Shown in pieces: positions 17,418-25,900 of a stretch of DNA of 64,000 nucleotides. The notes beneath the pieces were generated by a model. That model searched no databases. It worked only from the letters and a program-made list of their open reading frames with translations, and was not told the DNA's origin. The translations under genes were made by a program, and so were the position numbers. Source of the stretch: Bin87 sp965207585 (GTDB taxonomy: Bacteria; Chloroflexota; Dehalococcoidia; Lucifugimonadales; UBA3495). The first letter of the stretch is position 1, and the number at the start of each line of letters is the position of its first letter. Location: positions 496,001-560,000 of the forward strand of contig CBDBMT010000003.1 of assembly GCA_965207585.1 (NCBI GenBank), given 5' to 3'.

Positions 17418-18203
17418 TTAGTTTCCCCGGGAAGGCGCAAGAGCTTCGACGATGCGCGGCAGCATCTCCCCGGCCGGCCCCGTCACCACCACGTCCGCCG
17501 CCGCCGTGAGCTGGGTGGGCTCCGGATTCACCTCGATTATCCTGGCTCCCCGTTCCCGCGCCAGCAGCGGCAGCTGCGCCGCCGGATTCACCGCTCCCGA
17601 CGTGCCTACCAGCAGCATCGCGTCGCAGCGTTGCGTCTCCGCGAAGCACGCATCCAGCACCGCCCGAGGGATGGGCTCGCCGAACATCACCGTATCCAGC
17701 TTGATGACGCCACCGCACTCGGCGCAGAGCGGCGGCACGTCGGTGATGGCGCGCTCCGCCCGTGGACGCCGCCAACCACACGCGATGCAGCGCAGGTAGT
17801 TGCGGTTGCCGTGGATCTCCAGCAGGTTATGGCTGCCCGCCCTGCCGTGCAGATCGTCCACGTTCTGCGTGATCACCGCCCTGATGATCCCCGCCTCTTC
17901 CAGCTCCGCGATGGCGACGTGACCCGGATTGGGCTGGGCGTTGTCCACCGCGTCCTTGAGGTCGTAGGTGGGGTTTCCCGGCGTCACCTCGTCGCTCAGC
18001 CGCTTCTCCCACCAGTCCTGCGGGTCCCTGGAGAACACCCGGTACGACAGGTTGCTGGGCTGCCCGTACTTGGTCCACAGGCCGTCCGGCCCGCGAAATG
18101 ACGGTATGCCGCTCTCCACCGAGAGGCCGGCCCCGGTCAGCGCGATGGCATACTCAGCGGCGGCCAGGATTTGAGCGGCGGCAGTTATCGTTTCAGTGTT
18201 CAT
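17418..18203 (-). CDS. cobB: Sir2-family NAD-dependent protein deacylase
   Basis: A 261-residue sirtuin that removes acyl groups from lysines using NAD+. Motifs: TGAGLSVESGIPSFRG (NAD binding), TQNVDDLHGRAG, the catalytic histidine in LLEIHGN, and a zinc ribbon CIACGW ... CAECGG, followed by VMFGEPIP, VGTSGAVNPAA and EVNPEPT. This is the CobB-like house-keeping type, not the Sir2 domain of defence proteins. It is separated from recF by a 110-base inverted-repeat element, and lies upstream of mscS. Confidence 0.93.
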   Translation of the reverse strand: MNTETITAAAQILAAAEYAIALTGAGLSVESGIPSFRGPDGLWTKYGQPSNLSYRVFSRDPQDWWEKRLSDEVTPGNPTYDLKDAVDNAQPNPGHVAIAELEEAGIIRAVITQNVDDLHGRAGSHNLLEIHGNRNYLRCIACGWRRPRAERAITDVPPLCAECGGVIKLDTVMFGEPIPRAVLDACFAETQRCDAMLLVGTSGAVNPAAQLPLLARERGARIIEVNPEPTQLTAAADVVVTGPAGEMLPRIVEALAPSRGN

Positions 18204-18217
18204 AGCAACGCAATTTC

Positions 18218-18327
18218 GTCAGAATCAGGATTCACGGGATTTTATGATTGGACAGGATTGGGAAATCCTCATCACAGAACAGCTCCAATCCTGAAAATCC
18301 CCAAATCTTGAAAATCCTGATTCTGAC
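18218..18327. repeat. inverted repeat element, AATCCTG family (copy 1)
   Basis: Perfect 15-base terminal arms GTCAGAATCAGGATT (18218-18232) and AATCCTGATTCTGAC (18313-18327) enclose several shorter AATCCTG/CAGGATT units. It fills most of the sirtuin-recF gap. A similar element is at 29195-29271. Confidence 0.75.
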
Positions 18328-18345
18328 AGATGGCCGCAGCCATTT

Positions 18346-19536
18346 TCATTCTTCATTAGACACCGTCCCATCGGCCACGCGGAAGTAGGCTGCGCTGTCG
18401 CCCAGGGCGGCGCGAACCGGCCCGACGTCGGTGGTGGTGATCAGAGTCTGGCGATACCGGGCGACCTTTTGCAAGACCCTCTCCCGCCGCCCGTCGTCCA
18501 TTTCCGAAAACACGTCATCCAGCAGGATGATCGGATCATCGCTCCGCGTTTCCGCCAGGTATTCCGCCTCCGCGAGCCGCAGCGCCAGCGCGATGGTGCG
18601 GGCTTCGCCCCGGGACGCGAACGCCGCCGCGTCTCGGCCGTTGACGGACATCGCAAAATTGTCCCGGTGCGGCCCCACCGCGGTGACCGCGGTGGCCTGC
18701 TCCCGCGCCGATCCTCGCTCCAATTCCCGATGGAACGCTGACGCGGTATCCTCTACATCATCGCCTGGCGATACGCTGGGCAGGTATTCCAGCGCCAGGT
18801 CCTGCCCCGGTTCGCCCAGTTCGCCGTGTTGCCGGCGGGCAAAAACGGCCAGCCGCGCCAGCGCTTCGGATCGCCCGAAGATTACCACGGCCCCCGACTG
18901 GACCAGTTGCTCATCCCAATACGCCAGCTCTTCCGGATCCACGTGCCCCTCCCGCCGGCGTCGCAGCAGGCCGTTTCGGTTCCGCAGGGCGGCCTGGAAC
19001 CGTTGCAGTGCTTGCAGATACGACCGGTCCGCCTGGCTGATCAGCACGTCAAGATAACGTCGGCGGTGCGTGGGTGAGCCCAGCACCAGGTCCAGGTCGT
19101 CCACGGAGAACAGCGACGCGGCAATTCGGCCAACCAGGCCGGCCGCAGTGGTCGGCTGGCGGTTGACCCGTATCTGCTTCGAAACCGGCGGCAGTGTCGC
19201 CGGTTCGGGGCCGTTGGCATCACCGCCTCCGTCGGCCCCGGCCTCCCGGACCGTCGGTTGATAGCCGACCACCACCATGAGCGATTGCCCATCGACACAG
19301 GCGGTTCCGGTGATGTAGGCCGCCGCGCCGTCTCGCGCCGCATCGAAGTTGAGAACCTGCCGCTCGCGTTCGGTCCGAAACGACCGGCCCACGGCCAGCG
19401 TGTACGCCGCCTCCAGCAGGGACGTCTTGCCCTGGGCGTTGCCGCCATGGAACACCGACACGCCCGCCGGCGGCGCGAAATCGACTTCGCGGAAATTACG
19501 GTAGTTGACGAGGCTGAGCCGGGATAGACGGGCCAA
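18346..19536 (-). CDS. recF: DNA replication and repair protein RecF
   Basis: SMC-like ATPase of 396 residues that helps load RecA at single-strand gaps. Walker A is GGNAQGKTSLLEA, preceded by the diagnostic LVNYRNFREVDF. The signature region is SRGEARTIALALRLAEAEYL, and Walker B is IILLDDVFSEMDDGRR followed by QTLITTTDV. The TTG at 19536 is taken as start because a GGAGG site sits just upstream and the product then begins ARLSRLSLVNYRNF. It is not next to dnaN or gyrB as in many bacteria; the VWA and fur genes lie upstream. Confidence 0.95.
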   Translation of the reverse strand: MARLSRLSLVNYRNFREVDFAPPAGVSVFHGGNAQGKTSLLEAAYTLAVGRSFRTERERQVLNFDAARDGAAAYITGTACVDGQSLMVVVGYQPTVREAGADGGGDANGPEPATLPPVSKQIRVNRQPTTAAGLVGRIAASLFSVDDLDLVLGSPTHRRRYLDVLISQADRSYLQALQRFQAALRNRNGLLRRRREGHVDPEELAYWDEQLVQSGAVVIFGRSEALARLAVFARRQHGELGEPGQDLALEYLPSVSPGDDVEDTASAFHRELERGSAREQATAVTAVGPHRDNFAMSVNGRDAAAFASRGEARTIALALRLAEAEYLAETRSDDPIILLDDVFSEMDDGRRERVLQKVARYRQTLITTTDVGPVRAALGDSAAYFRVADGTVSNEE

Positions 19537-19580
19537 CGGGCGACCTCCGCCGGTTGGCGGCCGGCGATGGTGTGACGGCT

Positions 19581-20696
19581 CTATTGGCCGGCGTAGATAT
19601 ACTCGCCCTCGGTCGCTTCGGCCAGCAGCTTCAGAACCTCATGGTCAGCTTGATTGCCCAGCCCGATGGCGTGCACTCGCAGGTTATGCACGTCGCTGCT
19701 GACCAGTATTGCCAACAGTTCGTCCTTGGTGCGATCACTTCTGGAATCTACGCAAGCCTTGCCCGGTTCGTTCAGGCCCTCCGGGCAGGGCTGCACCGCC
19801 TCGGGGTTGAAGGGCTGGTAGCCGGTGATGATGTCAACGCAGAAATTGCTGGCGCCGCCCAGCTCCGCGGGACACGGCTCCACCTCATTGGGATTAACCG
19901 GATGGTACGCCGTGACGGTCTCGCCAACGGTGGCCACTCTCACCGGGTCGCACACTTCGCCGGGTCGCACCGCCATATCCGGGGGACAGGGCACCAACCC
20001 GGCTGGGTCTATCGTGATCGTATCGAACACCGGACTGCACACCTCACCGGGCGCGCTGTCGATACCTGCTCCGCAGATCTCGGCTTTGGCCGGGTCAACA
20101 ATAATGAACCCGCCATCGCTTCCGTCCGTCAACACCACTATCACGTTGTCGCGCGTCTGGTCGCCGTGGGCCAGGAGCGCGCTGTGGGCTGCGTCAATCG
20201 CGTCGTAGATATAGGCCGGGCGGTCCGCCGTCGTCAGAGTATCCACTGTGTGAAGCCATTTTGTGGACGCCTCCAGCGACTCCAATGATTCCAGTTCCGG
20301 GAACGGGTCTGGAACATCAGTAAACAGGGCCAGGGACACCAGGCTGTTCTTTGCCGGCCGGCCGGCGTCGGGATCGGCGTAAGGCAGCGCCACGTCCAAC
20401 AACGCTCGCTTAACTATCGACAGACTGCGGTTGATGGTATTGCTGGTATCGACCAGAAAGACCGTGTTGGTATCGTCGTCGTAAAGGGAAATGACGGCTT
20501 CGCCAAGGGGGACGGTTTCGGAGTCGGTTGCCGCCGCGGCTGTGCCGACGCCGTCGTCGTTGTTCACCAGCGTGTAAACGGCGTAGGCGATGCCTGCAAG
20601 GACAGCCAGCGCCAGCAGGATAAGCAGAATCAGCAGCAGGGGCCGCCAGGAGAACCCCCGTTCCGGCGGACCATAGCTGATGTGATAGGTTACCAC
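19581..20696 (-). CDS. membrane-anchored VWA-domain protein with cysteine-rich insert
   Basis: A short N-terminus (YHISYGPPERGFSWRP) precedes one membrane helix at about residues 19-43, so the rest is probably outside the cytoplasm. A VWA domain follows: the metal-site FLVDTSNT at about residue 78 and VLTDGSDGG at about 188. After this, some 110 residues of degenerate repeats interrupt the domain, each with PCP and a later Cys (VPCPPDMAVRPGEVC, VEPCPAELGGASNFC, VQPCPEGLNEPGKAC). The domain closes with LRVHAIGLGN. The GTG at 20696 with a GGGGAGGG site is preferred; an upstream start would overlap fur. Function unknown. Confidence 0.75.
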   Translation of the reverse strand: MVTYHISYGPPERGFSWRPLLLILLILLALAVLAGIAYAVYTLVNNDDGVGTAAAATDSETVPLGEAVISLYDDDTNTVFLVDTSNTINRSLSIVKRALLDVALPYADPDAGRPAKNSLVSLALFTDVPDPFPELESLESLEASTKWLHTVDTLTTADRPAYIYDAIDAAHSALLAHGDQTRDNVIVVLTDGSDGGFIIVDPAKAEICGAGIDSAPGEVCSPVFDTITIDPAGLVPCPPDMAVRPGEVCDPVRVATVGETVTAYHPVNPNEVEPCPAELGGASNFCVDIITGYQPFNPEAVQPCPEGLNEPGKACVDSRSDRTKDELLAILVSSDVHNLRVHAIGLGNQADHEVLKLLAEATEGEYIYAGQ

Positions 20697-20727
20697 GTCG
20701 TGCCCTCCCCGGCCGGGGACCAAGCGG

Positions 20728-21156
20728 TCAGTTGTCCCGGGCGCACCCTTCGCAATATCCGTAGAAGTCGACCCGCTGGGAGGAGATCCGGAAGTCCGTA
20801 TTCTCACCTATTGCCCTTTGCAGGTCGGCCACGCCTTCCTGGCCCACCTCCGCGTCCACCACCGCGCCGCAGCCCAGGCATACCAAGTTGGCGTGAGGCG
20901 ACAGGTTCGCGTCATAACGGGACTGCTTCTGGAAGGGCAGCTCCCGCACGATGCCCGCCCGCTCCAGCATCGCCAGCGTGGAATACACCGTCGCCAGCGT
21001 CACGTATGGGAAAAAGTCTCGTACCCGCTCGAATATGTCACGTACCGTGGGATGGTCCGCCGAGTTGACCACCACTTCAGCAATGGCCAGGCGCTGGGGC
21101 GTCAGCCTGATCCCCAGCGGCTTCAAACGCGCGACGAGATGTTCCTGCGTAGTCAC
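20728..21156 (-). CDS. Fur/PerR-family metal-dependent repressor
   Basis: A 142-residue regulator with an N-terminal winged helix (LGIRLTPQRLAIAEVV, DIFERVRDFFPYVTLATVYSTL) and a C-terminal dimerisation domain with two CxxC zinc sites (CLGCG and CEGC) and SRYDANLSPHANLVC. Iron, zinc or peroxide sensing cannot be told apart by eye. The GTG at 21156 is preferred because a GTG at 21198 would lie upstream of the promoter -10 box at 21189-21194. It is followed by the VWA gene after 31 bases. Confidence 0.88.
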   Translation of the reverse strand: MTTQEHLVARLKPLGIRLTPQRLAIAEVVVNSADHPTVRDIFERVRDFFPYVTLATVYSTLAMLERAGIVRELPFQKQSRYDANLSPHANLVCLGCGAVVDAEVGQEGVADLQRAIGENTDFRISSQRVDFYGYCEGCARDN

Positions 21157-21188
21157 AATATCGAACTCATCAATCGTATGGATTACCC

Positions 21189-21197
21189 AGTATAACA
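21189..21197 (-). promoter_or_regulatory. extended -10 promoter of fur
   Basis: TGTTATACT on the minus strand is an extended -10 (TGnTATACT) about 33 bases before the GTG at 21156. The wider GTGTTATACTGGG is identical to the sequence at 53341-53353 before another gene, supporting a shared promoter type. Confidence 0.45.
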
Positions 21198-21240
21198 CCG
21201 CACGTTCAGCAGCGTGCGACGGCCATCCACGCTCACATAC

Positions 21241-21350
21241 CTGTCATTGCGAGCGAAGCGCGGCAATCTCGTCGGGATAGCCGGGGCCTTCGACCCTAAC
21301 GACTGCGTTGCCCCGAGATTGCCACGTTGCTGCGCTCCTCGCAATGACAA
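21241..21350. repeat. palindromic intergenic repeat, TCATTGCGAGC family (copy 2)
   Basis: The left arm CTGTCATTGCGAGCGAAG with GCGGCAATCTCG and the right arm CGAGATTGCC ... CTCGCAATGACAA are imperfect complements around a roughly 30-base centre. It shares its left arm with 16086-16163 and sits between fur and the NHL gene. Confidence 0.8.
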
Positions 21351-21392
21351 TTGAAAGACCCTGTCACGAGAAGGCAGCACGGGGACAAGCTT

Positions 21393-21420
21393 GTGGGGGA
21401 GGCCATGCAACCTCCCCCAC
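21393..21420 (-). terminator. hairpin downstream of the NHL gene
   Basis: Perfect 10-base stem GTGGGGGAGG / CCTCCCCCAC with an 8-base loop, 24 bases past the NHL stop. No T-tract follows on the minus strand, so it is a stable hairpin and only a possible terminator. Confidence 0.45.
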
Positions 21421-21443
21421 GCGTAGCGTCGCAATAGTCCGGC

Positions 21444-22517
21444 TTACAGGCGCCCGCCGCCGCCGGCCACTCGCTCGTTGACCCCGTAGAAAAGCGAGTC
21501 CAGCTTGTGGAACACCTGGATGCGCGAGCGCGCGGTCTCCACCACGAAGATGCGGCCCTCGTCGTCACACTCCACGGCAATCGGGCCCCAGAACAGCTTC
21601 TCCCGGTCCAGGCCCTGGGCGATCTTGCGCTCTTCCCACATCTCGGGATTGGCGTCAATCTTGCCCTTGCCCCAGGTGGAGATCGTCCCCTCGCCGTAGG
21701 TCATTCCTGCAAAGGAGCCGTCGGGATGGAAGATCTGCAGGCGCTCGTTGTTCCAGTCCGCAACGTAGATCGTGCCCTCGTTGTCCACCGCCACGTCGGT
21801 GGGGCGGTTGAACTGGCCGGGGCCGTCGCCCGTCGCGCCGAACTGCATCAGGAACTTGCCGTCGGCGGTGAACTTCTGGATCCGGTCGTTGCGCCAGTCG
21901 GCCACGTATACGTTCCCGTCCTGGTCCGTCTCGATGCCGAAGGGCATGTTGAACTGGCCCGGGCCGTCGCCGAACTCGCCCCACTGGCCGATGTACTCGC
22001 CGTCGGCGGTGAGCATCTGCACGCGGTGGTTGTTGCAGTCCACCAGGTACAGGGTCCCGCTAGGCGCAAACACCATGCCGGTGGGCTTGTCCCACTGGCC
22101 GTCGCCGTCGCCCGGGCGCTCCCACTTGGAGAGGTACTCGCCGTCGGGCGAGTAGATGCTGATACGGTCCAGGTACTCGTCCGCCAGGTAGACGTTGCCG
22201 TTGGGACCGACGGTTATCGCCGTGGGCCAGATGATGGCGCCGTCCGTCGATACGGACTCGCCGTCGCCCTGCTCGAATACGCCCTTGGCGAATTCACCGA
22301 TGAACTCTTCGCCCACGGTGCACATGGTGATGCGCTTCCCGTCGGGCCGATAGTCGTAGGAGCGGTTGGCGACGTACATCACGTCCTCTTCGCCCCGGGC
22401 CATCGCCGTGGGGTTGCGAAACCCCGGGCCGGAGAATTCCGCCCGGCCGATGGTGTGGCTGTACTGCAAGTCGATGCCTACGGCGGGCAGCGCCGCGGGA
22501 TCAATGGTTGTGGTCAT
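21444..22517 (-). CDS. NHL-repeat beta-propeller protein
   Basis: A 357-residue protein made of about five to six NHL repeats, each with a variant of GQWDKPTGMVFAPSGTLYLVD, HRVQMLTADGEY or NVYVADWRNDRIQKF. NHL propellers bind proteins, RNA or small ligands, or act as lyases. I see no signal peptide. A GGAGGAATATCTC site precedes the ATG. It is the last gene after DUF1800, a small membrane protein and DUF1501, so the propeller may serve the same unknown process. Confidence 0.82.
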   Translation of the reverse strand: MTTTIDPAALPAVGIDLQYSHTIGRAEFSGPGFRNPTAMARGEEDVMYVANRSYDYRPDGKRITMCTVGEEFIGEFAKGVFEQGDGESVSTDGAIIWPTAITVGPNGNVYLADEYLDRISIYSPDGEYLSKWERPGDGDGQWDKPTGMVFAPSGTLYLVDCNNHRVQMLTADGEYIGQWGEFGDGPGQFNMPFGIETDQDGNVYVADWRNDRIQKFTADGKFLMQFGATGDGPGQFNRPTDVAVDNEGTIYVADWNNERLQIFHPDGSFAGMTYGEGTISTWGKGKIDANPEMWEERKIAQGLDREKLFWGPIAVECDDEGRIFVVETARSRIQVFHKLDSLFYGVNERVAGGGGRL

Positions 22518-22594
22518 GAGATATTCCTCCGTTGGAACGGATAACGGGTGTTTCGGCGGGTGGGAGCGGATGATAACCCGCCCCCGTTTACCAC

Positions 22595-23728
22595 CTAGAT
22601 GAAGTTGAACTTCTCGAACGTCCCGTTCACCAGCGGCTGAGCATCCAGACCCATCCAGTTCTCGATCAGGTCGGTGTAGATGCTGCGGAAGTCGTTATTG
22701 AAGTGCAGGTCGCCTTCCAGGAGCTTGTCCTCTTCCAGCGAGGGATACTCGCCGTACATCCCGCCCTTCACGTTGTCGCCCACCACGAAAGCGACGCCAC
22801 CGCTGCCGTGGTCGGTGCCGGAGCCGTTGTCGTGTACTCGGCGCCCGAACTCGGTGAAGACCAGCAGGGTGACGTTGTCGCTGGCGTTGTGCTCGCGCAG
22901 GTCGTCCATGAAGTCGGCGATGGCGTTGGAGGTGTTGCCCCAAAGGCTGGCGTGCGCCGCCAGCTCGCCAGCGTGGGTGTCAAAGCTGTTGTACGGAGCC
23001 GTCGTGTAGAGGATCCGCGTGCCGAACCCGGCCAGGTGCACCTGGGCGATGTTCTTCATGTACTGGGCCACCACGTCCTGCCCGTACTCCACGCTGGAGC
23101 TGTACATCTCCGGCGCCGTGCTCAGGATGTCCGCTCCCTTCAGCGCGTCCGTCCCCGTCTGCGACAGGTATTCCACCACCGCGCTGCGGCCTATCGTGGG
23201 CGAGTACATCTTGGAGAAGATGTCCAGCGCCTCGGTGCGCTGGTCCTCAGCCTCAATGCCGGTCAGCACGCCGTAGGTGGCCAGGTTCCCCACGGAGGCA
23301 ACGGGCACTCCGGGAGCGGCCAGCGCCCGCGGCAGCCCGCGACCGAAGTTCACGCCCGTCAGCACGTTTTCCTTGTTGGGGTCAATCTCGCGGATGGCGC
23401 GACCCAGCCAGCCCTCGGTGCCCTGCTTGTCGGGCTCGCAGGTGTGCCAGATGTCCATGCTGCGGAAGTGGCTGCGGTTGGGGTTAGCGTAGCCCACGCC
23501 CTGGATGACGGCGACCTTGCCCTCGTCGAACAGCCTCTTCAGCGGGCCCATGTTGGGGTTCAGGCCAACGTACCCGTCGAGGTCCAGGGCCTGGCCCTCC
23601 GGCACCCGCACGGACGGGCGGTTATCGTAGTACAGCGGGTCCCCGTGGGGCACCACCGTATTCAGCGCATCGTTGCCGCCGGACAGCTGGAGCACCACCA
23701 GCACCGGGTCTTTCTTCGTAGCGGTCAT
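22595..23728 (-). CDS. DUF1501 family protein
   Basis: A 377-residue member of the DUF1501 family (alkaline-phosphatase-like fold). Family patterns: VLVVLQLSGGNDALNTVVPHGD near the N-terminus, GVGYANPNRSHFRSMDIWHT, FDTHAGELAAHASLW, and VLVFTEFGRRVHDNGSGTDHG-like residues (LVFTEFGRRVHDN then GTDHGSGG). In other bacteria DUF1501 and DUF1800 genes are adjacent, and that holds here. No twin-arginine signal is visible, although many relatives have one. The ATG at 23728 has a GGAGA site; an upstream start at 23761 is not needed. Function unknown. Confidence 0.88.
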   Translation of the reverse strand: MTATKKDPVLVVLQLSGGNDALNTVVPHGDPLYYDNRPSVRVPEGQALDLDGYVGLNPNMGPLKRLFDEGKVAVIQGVGYANPNRSHFRSMDIWHTCEPDKQGTEGWLGRAIREIDPNKENVLTGVNFGRGLPRALAAPGVPVASVGNLATYGVLTGIEAEDQRTEALDIFSKMYSPTIGRSAVVEYLSQTGTDALKGADILSTAPEMYSSSVEYGQDVVAQYMKNIAQVHLAGFGTRILYTTAPYNSFDTHAGELAAHASLWGNTSNAIADFMDDLREHNASDNVTLLVFTEFGRRVHDNGSGTDHGSGGVAFVVGDNVKGGMYGEYPSLEEDKLLEGDLHFNNDFRSIYTDLIENWMGLDAQPLVNGTFEKFNFI

Positions 23729-23803
23729 GTTGTTTCTCCTTTCGATGGAGTGGGTTGGCATGGCGTGTACGTCGTCGTTTGCGTGCGGTCACACAGCAAC
23801 AAC

Positions 23804-24235
23804 TTAGAACCAGCGCCGGCGCCGATTTTCTAAAACTGGCGGCGGCTCTGTGAATGGTTCGCCTTTGGCCTCGGCTTCTTCACGTCGCTGCAACCAGGCT
23901 TCCCATTGAGCCTGATTGCGCTGCACAGCCTCCTCGACTTTACGTTTGGTCCACATTGCGCCGATAACCACTCTGCTTGCCTCCGTGATGATGGGCGATA
24001 CGATGAGAGCCACTCCGCCGGCTTTCAGCAATTCGCCAACGACGACGTACTGAACTGCCTGCCATCCAATTATCTGTTGCGTCGCCAGCACGAAAAGCGT
24101 GTTTGTGACGGTCAGGTAGGCGGTGATTGCATTGAATACGGAGAGATACCAACGCACCGATTCAGCAGGAATGTTGGGAATGCTAACGCGTACGTTCCGC
24201 TCCGCTTCATCGCTCCGTTCTCTCTTGTCGCGCAT
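23804..24235 (-). CDS. small membrane protein with charged C-terminal tail
   Basis: A 143-residue protein with two hydrophobic segments, about 34-52 and 72-94, the second containing ELLKAGGVALIV. A highly charged, probably coiled-coil tail follows (KRKVEEAVQRNQAQWEAW, LQRREEAEAKGEPF). Architecture and the LLKxGGxALxV stretch resemble the protein at 48905-49429, suggesting a small paralogous family. It sits between DUF1800 and DUF1501 on the same strand. Function unknown. Confidence 0.65.
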   Translation of the reverse strand: MRDKRERSDEAERNVRVSIPNIPAESVRWYLSVFNAITAYLTVTNTLFVLATQQIIGWQAVQYVVVGELLKAGGVALIVSPIITEASRVVIGAMWTKRKVEEAVQRNQAQWEAWLQRREEAEAKGEPFTEPPPVLENRRRRWF

Positions 24236-24308
24236 TCTTCGCTGCGTTGGTCGGCTGCCCCGGCCTCCAGTTACAACCGGGGCAACCGCAACCGAACGAA
24301 GGCGTCGA

Positions 24309-25706
24309 TTAGGCGAACTGGTACTCCTGGGTGCTCACGATCAGCTGCAAGGTCTGGGCGATGGTATCCGAGTACTCGGGCGTCCCGGGCGCCGCGTTGC
24401 CAACGAAGGCAACCAGCTGGTCACGGGTCTCGGGCGCCAGCTCGTAGGCTCCCACCATCTCCAGGCACCGGTCAACGATGCTCTCGGCCGTGTTCACCTG
24501 CTCTTCGCCCAGCCGCGCCACGATCTCCCGGATACCCGGCAGGCTGGTGTTGCCCACCTGGTCGGCGGCGAAGTTGATCCGCTCCACCAGCGTGCCCGAG
24601 TCGATCCACTCGGCGCCGGTGTGCCAGCCCTCCACCGTGGGCGGGTTCATCAGGTCCTGCCCCATGTACCGGATGGTGTTGGCCAGCGGCTGCAGGCCCA
24701 GCTTCGGCGACGTGAAGTCCTGCACCAAGCGCATCGTGCCGATCACCACTTCGGTCGGGCTCTTCACCTTCTCGAAGCGGGCGTTCTTGAAGAAATCGGA
24801 GTTGAACATGACCCGCAGCATGGCGGTCAGGTTGTAGCCGGAGTCGAAGTACGTCTGCTCCAGCAGCGCGATGGCTTCGGGGTCCCGCGGCGGCGTGTTC
24901 TGCCACGCCGGCACCTGCACCTCGTCGGCCACGAAGAAGTTGTACAGGTGGCGCGACACGAACCGCGCCGCCGACTGCTGCCTCGCGATGATGTCAACGA
25001 TGTCGTCGCCGTTGAAGTTCCCGGTCTCGCCCAGGAACGTCTTGTCTTCGTTGTCGTGGTCGTACGGGTTGTAGATGAAGTTCGACTCATACCGCCCGTA
25101 GGGATACCGCGGCACCGCGTTGGTGATGGTCCAGCCGGTGAACGCCCGCGCCGCTTCCTTCACGTCGTCCTCGGAGTAGTTGGCCTGGCCGTCCATTCCG
25201 ACGCCCATGGAGAACAGTTCCAGCAACTCGCGGCCCCAGTTCTCGTTGATGGCGCCTTTGTGGCTCATGCAGTTGTCCAGGTAGAACACCATGGCCGGGT
25301 CGCGGGACAGGCCCTTGAGCAGGACGTCGAAGCTGCCCATGCCCAGCTCGCGGAACATGTCCAGCTGCAACTGGATCTGCCGTCCGTGCTCGCACTTGGA
25401 GTTGCCCGTGCACAGGATTCCGTGCCAGAACAGGGCCATCTTCTCCTGCAACGGGCGCTTGGTGTTGATCATCCGGTAGGTGAGATACGCCTGGTTGACT
25501 TCCAGGGCGTTCATCTCTTTCCAGTCGACGAAGTGCCGTTCCAGGATGTCCATTTCCAGGTCCGGCTGGGCAATGGGGTTGAGCAGTTCTTCGACGGTGG
25601 CTTCATAGCCTGCGGCGGCGCGCTGTTCCAGCTCGGCGTAGGTGGCGCCGAAGCCGGCCCGACGCATCAGGTGCGCCATCTGGGCAATTTCCTGGTTGGT
25701 GGGCAT
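24309..25706 (-). CDS. DUF1800 family protein
   Basis: A 465-residue DUF1800 protein. Typical parts are the N-terminal IAQMAHLMRRAGFGATYAEL, KMALFWHGILCTG, the NWGRELLELFSMG block, VKEAARAFTGWTI and, near the end, the MNPPTVEGWHTGAEW stretch. It starts the run DUF1800 - small membrane protein - DUF1501 - NHL. CCAGGAGG precedes the ATG. DUF1800/DUF1501 pairs are abundant in Planctomycetota and Chloroflexota and have no assigned biochemical role. Confidence 0.9.
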   Translation of the reverse strand: MPTNQEIAQMAHLMRRAGFGATYAELEQRAAAGYEATVEELLNPIAQPDLEMDILERHFVDWKEMNALEVNQAYLTYRMINTKRPLQEKMALFWHGILCTGNSKCEHGRQIQLQLDMFRELGMGSFDVLLKGLSRDPAMVFYLDNCMSHKGAINENWGRELLELFSMGVGMDGQANYSEDDVKEAARAFTGWTITNAVPRYPYGRYESNFIYNPYDHDNEDKTFLGETGNFNGDDIVDIIARQQSAARFVSRHLYNFFVADEVQVPAWQNTPPRDPEAIALLEQTYFDSGYNLTAMLRVMFNSDFFKNARFEKVKSPTEVVIGTMRLVQDFTSPKLGLQPLANTIRYMGQDLMNPPTVEGWHTGAEWIDSGTLVERINFAADQVGNTSLPGIREIVARLGEEQVNTAESIVDRCLEMVGAYELAPETRDQLVAFVGNAAPGTPEYSDTIAQTLQLIVSTQEYQFA

Positions 25707-25855
25707 AGCCTTTACCTCCTGGGGGTTTTGTGGCGGTTACAGTCTCAACCGTAACGATTAACGACGGTTTCCGCGCGCGCTGACCACGACCAAAACGCGC
25801 GCGCAACACCATCTGGAGATGGCCGCATACTACTCGCCGGCCCGTTTGAGTGTCA

Positions 25856-25883
25856 AGAAAACGGGAGTGCGGCGACGCTCCCG
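25856..25883 (-). terminator. rho-independent terminator of the radical SAM gene
   Basis: On the minus strand CGGGAGCG and CACTCCCG (25876-25883 and 25862-25869) form an 8-base stem with one G-T pair and a 6-base loop, followed directly by TTTTCT. It lies 17 bases past the stop at 25901. Confidence 0.65.
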
Positions 25884-25900
25884 GATTCGGTAGATGTACT

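Noticed and set aside
17418..18203. Sir2 gene as the ThsA partner of the TIR gene
   Set aside because: It is a full-length CobB-type deacylase with a zinc ribbon, no SLOG domain, and lies 35 kb away.
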